From Candidatus Campbelliibacteriota bacterium (lineage in GTDB: Bacteria > Patescibacteriota > Minisyncoccia > Phycocordibacterales > CSBR16-193): a stretch of 9,635 nucleotides of DNA. This document shows positions 1 through 5,123 of this stretch, piece after piece. Made by a program: the position numbers and the translations under genes. Position 1 is the first letter of the stretch. Each line of letters opens with the position of its first letter. Under the pieces are notes generated by a model. It saw only the letters and a program-made list of their open reading frames with translations. It was not told the origin of the DNA and did not search any database. The DNA lies in the NCBI GenBank assembly GCA_007129455.1, contig SKVL01000044.1:1-9635 (forward strand), written 5' to 3'.

Positions 1-119
1 AAGCGGGGAAGGAGACTATAACCAACGCTCTCCTGGGCCTTCTCTTGGCTTTGATAGCTTGGTTGATACTTAACACCATCAATCCCGCTTTGGTGGGTAC
101 TATGGGTCTGTTTGGGTGA
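1..119 (+). CDS. C-terminal fragment of a small pilin/TrbC-like membrane protein (5' end outside window)
   Basis: Only the last 38 codons are present, in the frame starting at base 3 and ending with TGA at 117-119. The visible peptide has a polar start (AGKETITNAL), one strongly hydrophobic helix (GLLLALIAWLIL), then NTINPALVG and a short glycine-rich end. This arrangement resembles the tail of small two-helix proteins common in Patescibacteria, often annotated as hypothetical or TrbC/VirB2 pilin-like, where a GKE-I-NA-GLLLAL-W-LNTINP pattern recurs. That family link is from memory, not a search. It would be an inner-membrane or pilus subunit. It reads toward the structured region at 178-470, and no clear terminator lies directly after its stop codon. 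Confidence 0.7.
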   Translation, partial: AGKETITNALLGLLLALIAWLILNTINPALVGTMGLFG

Positions 120-141
120 TGTGTATAAAGTTCTTTACGTT

Positions 142-169
142 TTTATAAAAATGTAACCTGTGATATTAT
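142..169 (+). promoter_or_regulatory. Possible promoter for the structured RNA region
   Basis: A TTTATA hexamer at 142-147 and TATTAT at 164-169 are separated by 16 bases. A start about 7-9 bases after the -10 would fall at or next to GGG at 178-180, exactly where the 16-bp outer helix of the putative RNA begins. The -35 match is weak and the region is AT-rich, so chance is a real alternative. Confidence 0.3.
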
Positions 170-177
170 TTAATTGT

Positions 178-470
178 GGGTTATTTGAAATATTCCTTAG
201 ATACCTATCGCGAGGGATCTTAATATCACCTCACCGTGATGAGCCCTTCCTCAGTTTTTGATTATCGATTAGAAACTGAGGAGGGGCACTGATAGGTGCG
301 TGTTGCAAGAACCCACTTGGCTTTAATGGTCGAGGCGATATTTCAAATAACCCCTTATTGGTTTTGCTTATTGTTTCGAAAAACCTCCCTTAATGACAAT
401 GGTATTGTTTCGAACCGGATAGTTGATCAAGCAAACTCAATAAGGGGTTGTTTACTGAAGTAAATTTTTT
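178..470 (+). ncRNA. Candidate structured non-coding RNA of unknown class
   Basis: This is the bulk of a 420-base stretch (120-539) without a gene, and it is dense in complementary arms. An outer helix pairs 178-193 with 338-353 (16 bp, perfect). Inside it are 203-209/291-297 (7 bp), a small hairpin 225-229/236-240, a long hairpin 243-263/267-287 (21 pairs including four G-U, loop of 3), and 316-321/329-334. A second long hairpin follows directly: 349-360/438-449 (12 bp, perfect), extended by 363-369/429-435. It shares five bases (349-353) with the outer helix. A short hairpin at 451-464 and six T at 465-470 could end the transcript, and a weak promoter places the start near 178. I looked for hallmarks of RNase P RNA, tmRNA, SRP RNA, T-box and hammerhead and found none convincing. 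A 6S-like outline is conceivable, but the extra hairpin at 225-240 fits poorly. The strand is inferred from the T-run and promoter. A miniature inverted-repeat element is the alternative. Confidence 0.5.
451..470 (+). terminator. Weak terminator-like hairpin after the structured region
   Basis: TTTAC at 451-455 pairs with GTAAA at 460-464 around a TGAA loop, directly followed by TTTTTT at 465-470. The stem is short and AT-rich, but it stacks almost directly on the 12-bp helix 349-360/438-449, which may supply the stability. Confidence 0.35.
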
Positions 471-481
471 ACACCTGTCGG

Positions 482-509
482 CTTAAGATGGGGCGAGACC
501 CCTCTTAAG
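482..509 (+). other. Stem-loop upstream of the membrane-protein gene
   Basis: CTTAAGA (482-488) pairs with TCTTAAG (503-509) and GGGG (490-493) with CCCC (499-502). One T at 489 is bulged and the loop is CGAGA. That gives 11 pairs ending 30 bases before the GTG at 540. There is no T-run directly after it, so it may be a 5'-UTR structure of the downstream gene rather than a terminator. Confidence 0.5.
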
Positions 510-539
510 AAATGATTAAATTTTTGTAAATTCAATACC

Positions 540-968
540 GTGTTGTTTTTTAAGCAGGGTTTTAATAGATGGAAATTTCCGCCGACTGAGGTTGTCTTTG
601 CGGGGATGGTTTTTTTGGTTGCCCTTCATGTTATTGCCACAGCTTTCTATCTTTACTGGTTCTATTGGTGGCTGGATACCGTTATGCATCTTTTGGGTGG
701 TCTCTGGACCGCTTTGTTTGTCATTTGGCTTTTTGGAAGATGTGATTTTTTTACCAAACTTTCATTTGAAAAAAGATTTTTCTTCATATTGATTTGTGTC
801 TTTTTTGTTGCCGTTTCTTGGGAGGTGTTTGAGCTTATTTTGGAGAACGTTGATCCGTCGATGGGTTTGATCTATTGGCTGGACACCTTTGGTGATGTGA
901 CCGCCGGGCTTTTGGGGGGATCGCTTGCAGCAGTTTTAAATTTTGATATTAAAAAACCCTCTTTTTAA
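540..968 (+). CDS. Small four-helix membrane protein of unknown function (YjdF/DUF2238-like motif pattern)
   Basis: The 142-residue product has four likely membrane helices at about residues 16-38, 47-66, 79-99 and 112-134. Conserved-looking polar residues sit at helix ends: D46 and H50 (LDTVMHLLGG), E95 and E98 (SWEVFE), D115 and D119 (LDTFGDVTAGLLGG). A D-x3-H, E-x2-E, D-x3-D pattern in a small polytopic protein recalls the YjdF/DUF2238 and VanZ-like membrane families and may bind a metal. That is a pattern resemblance, not a search result. The start is uncertain: GTG at 540 gives the longest frame but has no Shine-Dalgarno, TTG at 543 is adjacent, and ATG at 606 would remove part of helix 1. 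The stop codon lies inside a bidirectional terminator. A 66-codon frame at 592-792 inside it is a shadow. Function unknown. Confidence 0.75.
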   Translation: MLFFKQGFNRWKFPPTEVVFAGMVFLVALHVIATAFYLYWFYWWLDTVMHLLGGLWTALFVIWLFGRCDFFTKLSFEKRFFFILICVFFVAVSWEVFELILENVDPSMGLIYWLDTFGDVTAGLLGGSLAAVLNFDIKKPSF

Positions 969-979
969 AGAGGGTTTTT
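951..979. terminator. Bidirectional terminator between converging genes
   Basis: CCCTCTT (957-963) pairs with AAGAGGG (968-974), with A-run 952-956 on one side and T-run 975-979 on the other, so it can act on both strands. It ends the membrane-protein gene on the plus strand, whose TAA (966-968) lies in the loop and arm. It also ends the rplT transcript arriving on the minus strand, whose stop is at 990. Confidence 0.85.
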
Positions 980-989
980 GTTTTTCAGT

Positions 990-1337
990 TTAAGAGGAAA
1001 CGGTTTTTATCAGACGCTCAAATGATTCAGGGTTTTCTTTTGCTATCATTGAGAGCATCTTTCTGTTGATTTGGATATTTTTTTCGGCAAGAGTGTGAAT
1101 GAACTTGCTGTATGAAAAGTCGTATTTTCTGACTGCGGCATTAATCCTGATGTTCCAAAGCCTTCGGAAGTCTCCCTTCTTGTCTCTTCTGTGATTAAAA
1201 GATTGCACGGCGCTGTGAAAAACAGCTTCTCTGGCCGCTCTTTTTTTGCGAGATCTGTCAAACCGATAGCCCTTTGTTTTTTCAAGGATCGAACGACGTG
1301 ATTTTATTGCATTTTTACCCTTTTTTACTCTTGTCAT
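990..1337 (-). CDS. rplT: Large ribosomal subunit protein bL20
   Basis: The 115-residue basic protein matches bL20 over its full usual length. It has the N-terminal TRVKKGKNAIKSRR extension that threads into 23S rRNA, KGYRFDRSRKKRAAREA at 22-38, the family core DFRRLWNIRINAA at 56-68, and NRKMLSMIA at 91-99 in the C-terminal globular domain. bL20 is needed for early 50S assembly and, in model bacteria, represses its own operon by binding the leader. It is the last gene of the infC-rpmI-rplT order, 15 bases after rpmI, and terminates at the hairpin at 951-979. The ATG start is clear, though only a weak GAG-type ribosome site precedes it. A 79-codon frame at 1046-1285 on the same strand is a shadow. 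Confidence 0.97.
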   Translation of the reverse strand: MTRVKKGKNAIKSRRSILEKTKGYRFDRSRKKRAAREAVFHSAVQSFNHRRDKKGDFRRLWNIRINAAVRKYDFSYSKFIHTLAEKNIQINRKMLSMIAKENPESFERLIKTVSS

Positions 1338-1352
1338 AAGCGAACTCTATTT

Positions 1353-1556
1353 TTACTTCGAATTTCCGGGAAGAAACCTTCTTTTGATCCCGGATTTGAA
1401 AAATATGGCTTTAACACCCCTTTTACTCATCCTTTTCTCCGAGGAGTCCTTAGAATTAAAGTGGTTTTGCCCCGTGGGTCTTCGTAGCATTTTGCCCGTT
1501 TTTGTGACCTTAATCCTTTGTGAAAATGATTTATTGGTTTTCATACTGATTGGCAA
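1353..1556 (-). CDS. rpmI: Large ribosomal subunit protein bL35
   Basis: The product has 67 residues with the bL35 signature: MKTNKSFSQRIKVTKTGK near the N-terminus, basic RRPTGQNHF at 25-33, a lysine/serine-rich centre (SKDSSEKRMSKRG) and a C-terminal RRFLPG. Most bL35 proteins begin MPKMKT. Here the equivalent MPISMKT requires a TTG start at 1556; beginning at the internal ATG (1544) gives a 63-residue protein lacking the MPIS end. I prefer TTG because of the family N-terminus, but neither start has a Shine-Dalgarno. It lies between infC (78-base gap) and rplT (15-base gap), the usual order. A plus-strand frame at 1384-1572 is a shadow. Confidence 0.93.
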   Translation of the reverse strand: MPISMKTNKSFSQRIKVTKTGKMLRRPTGQNHFNSKDSSEKRMSKRGVKAIFFKSGIKRRFLPGNSK

Positions 1557-1634
1557 GTATTACACAGATTGATTTTTTTTTCAACCTTTTTGAGCTTGGT
1601 TGGGGCACCCTTTCGGTTTTGAAGGGAGGATGAC
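1557..1634 (-). promoter_or_regulatory. infC-rpmI gap with two small hairpins, possible L20-type leader
   Basis: The 78-base gap holds two inverted repeats: 1608-1613/1621-1626 (CCC-TT paired with AA-GGG plus a G-U) and 1582-1586/1598-1602 (CAACC/GGTTG). Read on the minus strand, neither is followed by a T-run, so they are not terminators for this operon. In E. coli and Bacillus, bL20 controls rpmI-rplT through RNA structure ahead of rpmI, and this is where such a site would sit. The function is inference only. Confidence 0.25.
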
Positions 1635-2153
1635 CTAAGAGGTTCTCTCGACTATGACAGCAAGACCTTTCGGGCTTTTTTTGGGGCCATCCGCCACTTT
1701 ATATGGCTCGGCAATCAGATCCAAGACTCTTTGCAGACGTTTTTCCAAAAAACTTTTTTCCATGTACTTGGAGCGCCCTCTCAAGAACAGCTCCACCCTT
1801 ACTCTGTTGCCTTTTTTCAACCAAGCGGATATTTTTTTTGCTTTGAGATTGAGGTCATGCTCTCCGGTTCCCGGCTTTATCTGTATGGCTTTGGTTTCAA
1901 CTGAATGAGCTTTCGCTTTCGCTTTCTGAGCTTTTTTCTTTTGATCGTATTGGTATTTGCCGTAACTCATTATTTTGGCAACCGGAGGATCGGTGTCGGA
2001 GGCTATTTCCACAAGGTCCAACTCCATCTCCTCGGCTTTTTCCATGGCTTCCTTTAAAGATAAGACACCCAAACGTTCTCCACTCTCGTTTATAACAAGT
2101 AGTTTTGGGGAAGTTATTCGATTGTTTATCCTAACGATTGAGTTCTTTGCCAC
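1635..2153 (-). CDS. infC: Translation initiation factor IF-3
   Basis: The 172-residue protein covers both IF3 domains. The N-domain is about residues 8-75 (RINNRI, ERLGVLSLKEAMEKAEEMEL, DLVEIASDTDPPVAKIMSYGKY). A lysine/alanine-rich linker spans about 70-85, and the C-domain about 86-170 (IQIKPGTGEHDL, LFLRGRSKYMEK). IF3 binds 30S subunits, blocks premature 50S joining and checks the initiator tRNA-start codon pair. The start used is GTG at 2153 with a poor AAGG just upstream. Three codons further up there is an in-frame ATT (2160-2162), of interest because E. coli infC starts with AUU for autoregulation. It heads the infC-rpmI-rplT cluster but lies 69 bases downstream of the Mur-ligase gene on the same strand. 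Opposite-strand frames at 1654-1908 and 1975-2214 are shadows. Confidence 0.97.
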   Translation of the reverse strand: MAKNSIVRINNRITSPKLLVINESGERLGVLSLKEAMEKAEEMELDLVEIASDTDPPVAKIMSYGKYQYDQKKKAQKAKAKAHSVETKAIQIKPGTGEHDLNLKAKKISAWLKKGNRVRVELFLRGRSKYMEKSFLEKRLQRVLDLIAEPYKVADGPKKSPKGLAVIVERTS

Positions 2154-2195
2154 GGCCTTAATATTTGTTTTTAAGATATTTTTTATCAGTGAAAG

Positions 2196-2210
2196 AAACT
2201 GTATCAGTTT
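2196..2210. other. Short hairpin between the Mur-like gene and infC
   Basis: AAACTG (2196-2201) and CAGTTT (2205-2210) pair around a three-base loop in the 69-base gap ahead of infC. On the minus strand it is followed by CTTTC rather than a clean T-run, so it could only be a leaky terminator or a leader hairpin. It does not decide whether the ligase genes and infC share a transcript. Confidence 0.3.
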
Positions 2211-2222
2211 TTAGCCTTTTTT

Positions 2223-3578
2223 TCAAATCTTATTATTTTTTTGTTGGATTTGCGACCTTTTACCGATTGAGCTTTTTTCTATGTTTTGACATGAACAAGC
2301 GGAGACTTCCATTATTTCTTTTATCATTTTAATACTTTCCGAACTGTCATTTCCGAAAATATGGATGATTACGTCCCCGCTTTCGGCTAACACTCGAGCC
2401 TTTTTAAGGGCCGTCTTTTCTTTCAGTGTTTTGTGGATGTTATCTTTTTTCTTTGAAAACCTTCTCATTTCATCAAAGGCCATTTTTGATACCTCACCCA
2501 CGGCTCTGTAAGAGATCTCTCTTTTGTCTTTCGGCATTTTTTTACCCGAGCCGTCAACTTTGTCGTATATTATGGTTACATCGAAGACATTCGCTACCGC
2601 ACGAGCGTAGTCTTTTATCTGGTTATCCACTCTGTTTGGAGCAAAACGTATGATTCCAATCGTTTTTCTTTTTGTGATAAGCGAGGCCAAGTGACCGATG
2701 GCTCTCAAAGATTTCTTCTCATGAGCGTAGTCAATTATTACTGAAATATTTTTGTTTTTATAACAAAGCAACCGGGCGTTGTTTTCTTCATCAGGTGAAT
2801 AGGACTGTAAAGCTTCTCTGGCCTCTTCGGGGAGCTTGTTTCCTTGTTCTTTGTATACACAGGCGACCGCGAGCATTATGTTGTAAACGGAGGGTTGGTA
2901 TTTGCCTGCAAATGTCCAGCCCGATTTGGTCAAATTTATTAAAGGGATTTCTTTTTTGGCACAGACAGCTATGACCAAGTCTCCCTTTCTTGTTATCGCC
3001 ATTCCTCCATTTTTAATATGTTTTTTAATATTAAAAGCCGAAAAATCAATTCCGACGGGGAGAATATCAATGTTCTTTTTCTTTAAAAATTTTTTGGTAC
3101 GAGTGACTCTTTCGGTTGAACTTTTTTCATCCGCATTGAATATTAAAAGTCCGTCGTTTTTTACCCTTCTAAAGATTCTCCCTTTTTCCACCGCGAGATC
3201 CTCTTTTGTTTTTATGCGTCGACCGATATGGTCTTCGAATACGTTTGTAAGAATCCCGATGTCGTGTTTCATATATCCGAGGCCCGGCATGGCCGACGAA
3301 CCGACGGATGTTTCCAGTATGGCCAGAGCATTTTTTTTGCCCTTGAGGCAGTAAAGGAATTTTCCTGGGCAAACGGTAGGACCAAGACCGTGTAGATCGA
3401 GGCTTTCTTCAAATGTTCCCAACTTTTTTCCGTTCAAATAATGGCCGTGCGTATCGACCAGCAGCGTTTCTTTGTTGATTTTTAAATAAGCCGCTTCAAG
3501 AAGGCGTGCGACCGTTGTTTTTCCCTTCGTTCCGGTTATCGAGATTATTACCGGAGAACAAAGACTTTTTTTGTTCAT
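2223..3578 (-). CDS. Mur-ligase-family enzyme resembling the C-terminal half of cyanophycin synthetase
   Basis: The 451-residue protein begins almost directly with the ATP-binding loop GTKGKTT (16-22), so it lacks the UDP-sugar-binding domain of MurC-F. Next come LETSVGSSAMPGLGYMKHDI at 88-107 (E89, and the GLGY stretch typical of cyanophycin synthetase), TNVFEDHIGR at 111-120, K132, and NADE at 148-151. A YN pair lies at 232-233 and IDYAHEKKSL at 282-291 opens the C-terminal ligase domain. RFAPNR at 311-316 aligns with the GDR-type segment of the same family. The C-terminal tail (about 428-451) is polar and basic. Such enzymes activate a carboxylate as acyl phosphate and join it to an amine; CapB/PgsB (poly-gamma-glutamate) is another Mur-like relative. 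Substrates are unknown. Start is ATG at 3578 without Shine-Dalgarno. It lies 28 bases after the ATP-grasp gene, its likely partner. Plus-strand frames at 2426-2653 and 2902-3354 are shadows. Confidence 0.88.
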   Translation of the reverse strand: MNKKSLCSPVIISITGTKGKTTVARLLEAAYLKINKETLLVDTHGHYLNGKKLGTFEESLDLHGLGPTVCPGKFLYCLKGKKNALAILETSVGSSAMPGLGYMKHDIGILTNVFEDHIGRRIKTKEDLAVEKGRIFRRVKNDGLLIFNADEKSSTERVTRTKKFLKKKNIDILPVGIDFSAFNIKKHIKNGGMAITRKGDLVIAVCAKKEIPLINLTKSGWTFAGKYQPSVYNIMLAVACVYKEQGNKLPEEAREALQSYSPDEENNARLLCYKNKNISVIIDYAHEKKSLRAIGHLASLITKRKTIGIIRFAPNRVDNQIKDYARAVANVFDVTIIYDKVDGSGKKMPKDKREISYRAVGEVSKMAFDEMRRFSKKKDNIHKTLKEKTALKKARVLAESGDVIIHIFGNDSSESIKMIKEIMEVSACSCQNIEKSSIGKRSQIQQKNNKI

Positions 3579-3606
3579 GAATTTATAGATGTAATAAAAA
3601 ACGTTT

Positions 3607-4893
3607 TTAATTTTTAGCGGTCTTTATCATTATCATCTGTTCGCATCTTCTTATATCAGCCAAAAGCTTTGACCTTTCCTTGTTGAAGAGAATCACTCGA
3701 AATATTTCTTTTCCGCCATGTTTTGCGAAGACGGCCCTGTCCCCAACCTTTTTGTTGCTCTTGAGGGAGTGAAAGGATTTAAGTTCACAAACTTTTTTTA
3801 TACCGGTGACATTTTTTATGACCCCTTCTTTTTTGGCATAGTATTTCAATACCGCCGTGTGTCCTTTCTCTCTTTTTGGGATGGAAATCTTCCTCGGTAT
3901 CCTTGTCGCTACATCATTCGTCGTGGTATCAATACCGTAAGAGAGTTTATACATCAGGTGTCGAAATCCTCCCATTCTGGGTCCGACCTCTATTACTTTC
4001 CAACCGCCCTCGGTTTGTAGAAGTTCAATATGAGCGGTTACACTTCTAAGTTTAAGGGCTCTTATGGCTTTCATACTTACTTCCTGGGCCTCTTTTATGC
4101 TGTTTTTATTAAGTTTTGCCGGAGTTATTGTTTGGTAAGCGAAAAAATCATCAAAACCGACCGAATGCCCCGTCTTTACATGGACGAAGGGATTGAATTG
4201 GGCAGACCCTCTGGAGCCGATATGAGCGTCGACGGAATACATCTCTCCGTCGATGAATTGCTCAACTAAAATTTCAGGTGTACCTCGACCACTTAGGTCT
4301 TTGTGTAATTTATTTATTTTGCGTAAGGTTTTTTTGAGTGAGGACTCCATTTCCTCGTGATAAAAAGCAACACTTACAAGCAAGCTCGTAGCCAGACCTA
4401 CGGGTTTTATTATCAGGGGGAAACCAATTTTTTCTCCTATTTTTTTCAATGTGTTTTTCTGAGCATCTTTCACCACCATGAACTTTGGAGTTATGGATCT
4501 GTCGTAAGCTGCAAAACATCTTCGCATTTTTAGTTTATTCGTTGACCAGTCAAGAGATTCGGTTGTGGGTGTTCTCAGATAAGGTACATGAGGAATGACC
4601 TTTTGAAGAGCGGGGATATTGACTTCTCCACGGCAGGTGACTGCCAAGAGTTCTTTTTCAAAAGGCTTGATGGCCTTGGTGAGTGCTTTGTGGGAGTCAA
4701 GATTACACCTGATTACTATGTCGAACTCTTCCAAGAGTTCTTTTTGCTTATCCGTGGAGGCCTTCTTTTGATGCAGTAGTGCGAAGCGACAGCCCTTGAG
4801 CTCTCGACCTTCTTTCAGTTCTTTTATTCCGGGGGATATACCGAAGGCTACGAGAAGAACTATGTTTTTATCTTTAGGTATTTTTTTTGACAT
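3607..4893 (-). CDS. ATP-grasp ligase (L-amino-acid-ligase/carboxylate-amine-ligase type)
   Basis: The 428-residue protein shows an ATP-grasp fold. An N-terminal Rossmann-like pre-domain (1-105) is followed by TNKLKMRRCF at 118-127. FPLIIKPVG at 158-166 carries the ATP-contacting K163, and ILVEQFIDGEMYSVDA at 208-223 supplies E211 and E217. HIELLQTEGGWKVIEVGPRMGG at 288-309 is split by its strands, with metal-binding E290 and E302 and R306. Residues about 340-428 (YYAKKEGVIKNV, then GDRAVFAKHGG) resemble the C-terminal domain of L-amino-acid ligases such as BacD. The reaction should be ATP-dependent amide or peptide bond formation through an acyl phosphate; substrates are not evident. It is first in the minus-strand cluster and 28 bases ahead of the Mur-like gene, echoing the ATP-grasp-then-Mur order within cyanophycin synthetase. 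ATG start, no Shine-Dalgarno. Smaller frames on either strand within it are shadows. Confidence 0.88.
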   Translation of the reverse strand: MSKKIPKDKNIVLLVAFGISPGIKELKEGRELKGCRFALLHQKKASTDKQKELLEEFDIVIRCNLDSHKALTKAIKPFEKELLAVTCRGEVNIPALQKVIPHVPYLRTPTTESLDWSTNKLKMRRCFAAYDRSITPKFMVVKDAQKNTLKKIGEKIGFPLIIKPVGLATSLLVSVAFYHEEMESSLKKTLRKINKLHKDLSGRGTPEILVEQFIDGEMYSVDAHIGSRGSAQFNPFVHVKTGHSVGFDDFFAYQTITPAKLNKNSIKEAQEVSMKAIRALKLRSVTAHIELLQTEGGWKVIEVGPRMGGFRHLMYKLSYGIDTTTNDVATRIPRKISIPKREKGHTAVLKYYAKKEGVIKNVTGIKKVCELKSFHSLKSNKKVGDRAVFAKHGGKEIFRVILFNKERSKLLADIRRCEQMIMIKTAKN

Positions 4894-4963
4894 ATTTTTT
4901 TATTTGGAACCGTACTTTTATTTTTTAAATGATTTTGTCGAAATCGAATATTCATAATATTTT

Positions 4964-4994
4964 GTAATAATGACAAAAAAGACCCTATTGTCAA
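4964..4994 (-). promoter_or_regulatory. Candidate promoter of the ATP-grasp/Mur/infC cluster
   Basis: Read on the minus strand, a perfect TTGACA (4994-4989) is followed after 18-19 bases by TTATTA or TATTAC (4970-4964). The start would be near 4957, leaving a leader of about 65 bases before the ATG at 4893. The -35 is strong, the -10 only fair and the spacer slightly long. It is the best match in the 230-base divergent gap. Confidence 0.4.
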
Positions 4995-5054
4995 CTTGCC
5001 AAACCTCCCCCGTGGTGTTGTAGCCGAAATAATCTTTTATATTTGAATTACGAT

Positions 5055-5084
5055 TTGGATAACCCCCATTTGTTGGGGTATACT
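5055..5084 (+). promoter_or_regulatory. Promoter of the dsbA-like/transporter unit with internal palindrome
   Basis: TTGGAT (5055-5060) and TATACT (5079-5084) are 18 bases apart, a good sigma70-type pair, with a start expected near 5091. The spacer holds an inverted repeat, ACCCC (5062-5066) and GGGGT (5075-5079), which could be an operator. A ribosome site GAGGA (5109-5113) follows before the ATG at 5124. Confidence 0.55.
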
Positions 5085-5123
5085 GCTTAGTGTAAGGAAA
5101 CGAAAAAAGAGGAAAATATAGAT

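Noticed and set aside
117..119. TGA read as glycine (code 25)
   Set aside because: TAA follows a few codons later in the same frame and no assigned gene needs a recoded TGA; the standard code is sufficient.
234..297. Hammerhead-like GTGATGAG segment
   Set aside because: The GAAA half of the catalytic core is not in the required place after the long stem.
178..353. Retron msr-msd (flanking inverted repeats around hairpins)
   Set aside because: The a1/a2-like outer repeat and inner hairpin are suggestive, but no reverse transcriptase gene is present in the window; the next gene is a small membrane protein.
298..353. 3' end of RNase P RNA (AGAACCC...GGCTTT resembles AGAACCCGGCTTAT)
   Set aside because: The matching 5' GAGGAAAGTC element is absent and the closing helix encloses only about 130 bases, far too few for RNase P RNA.
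349..449. Integron attC site
   Set aside because: Long imperfect palindrome, but the conserved GTTRRRY/RYYYAAC core sites are not at its ends and no cassette array or integrase is present.
2902..3354. 150-codon plus-strand frame opposite the Mur-like gene
   Set aside because: Antisense to well-conserved catalytic motifs and without recognisable features; a shadow.
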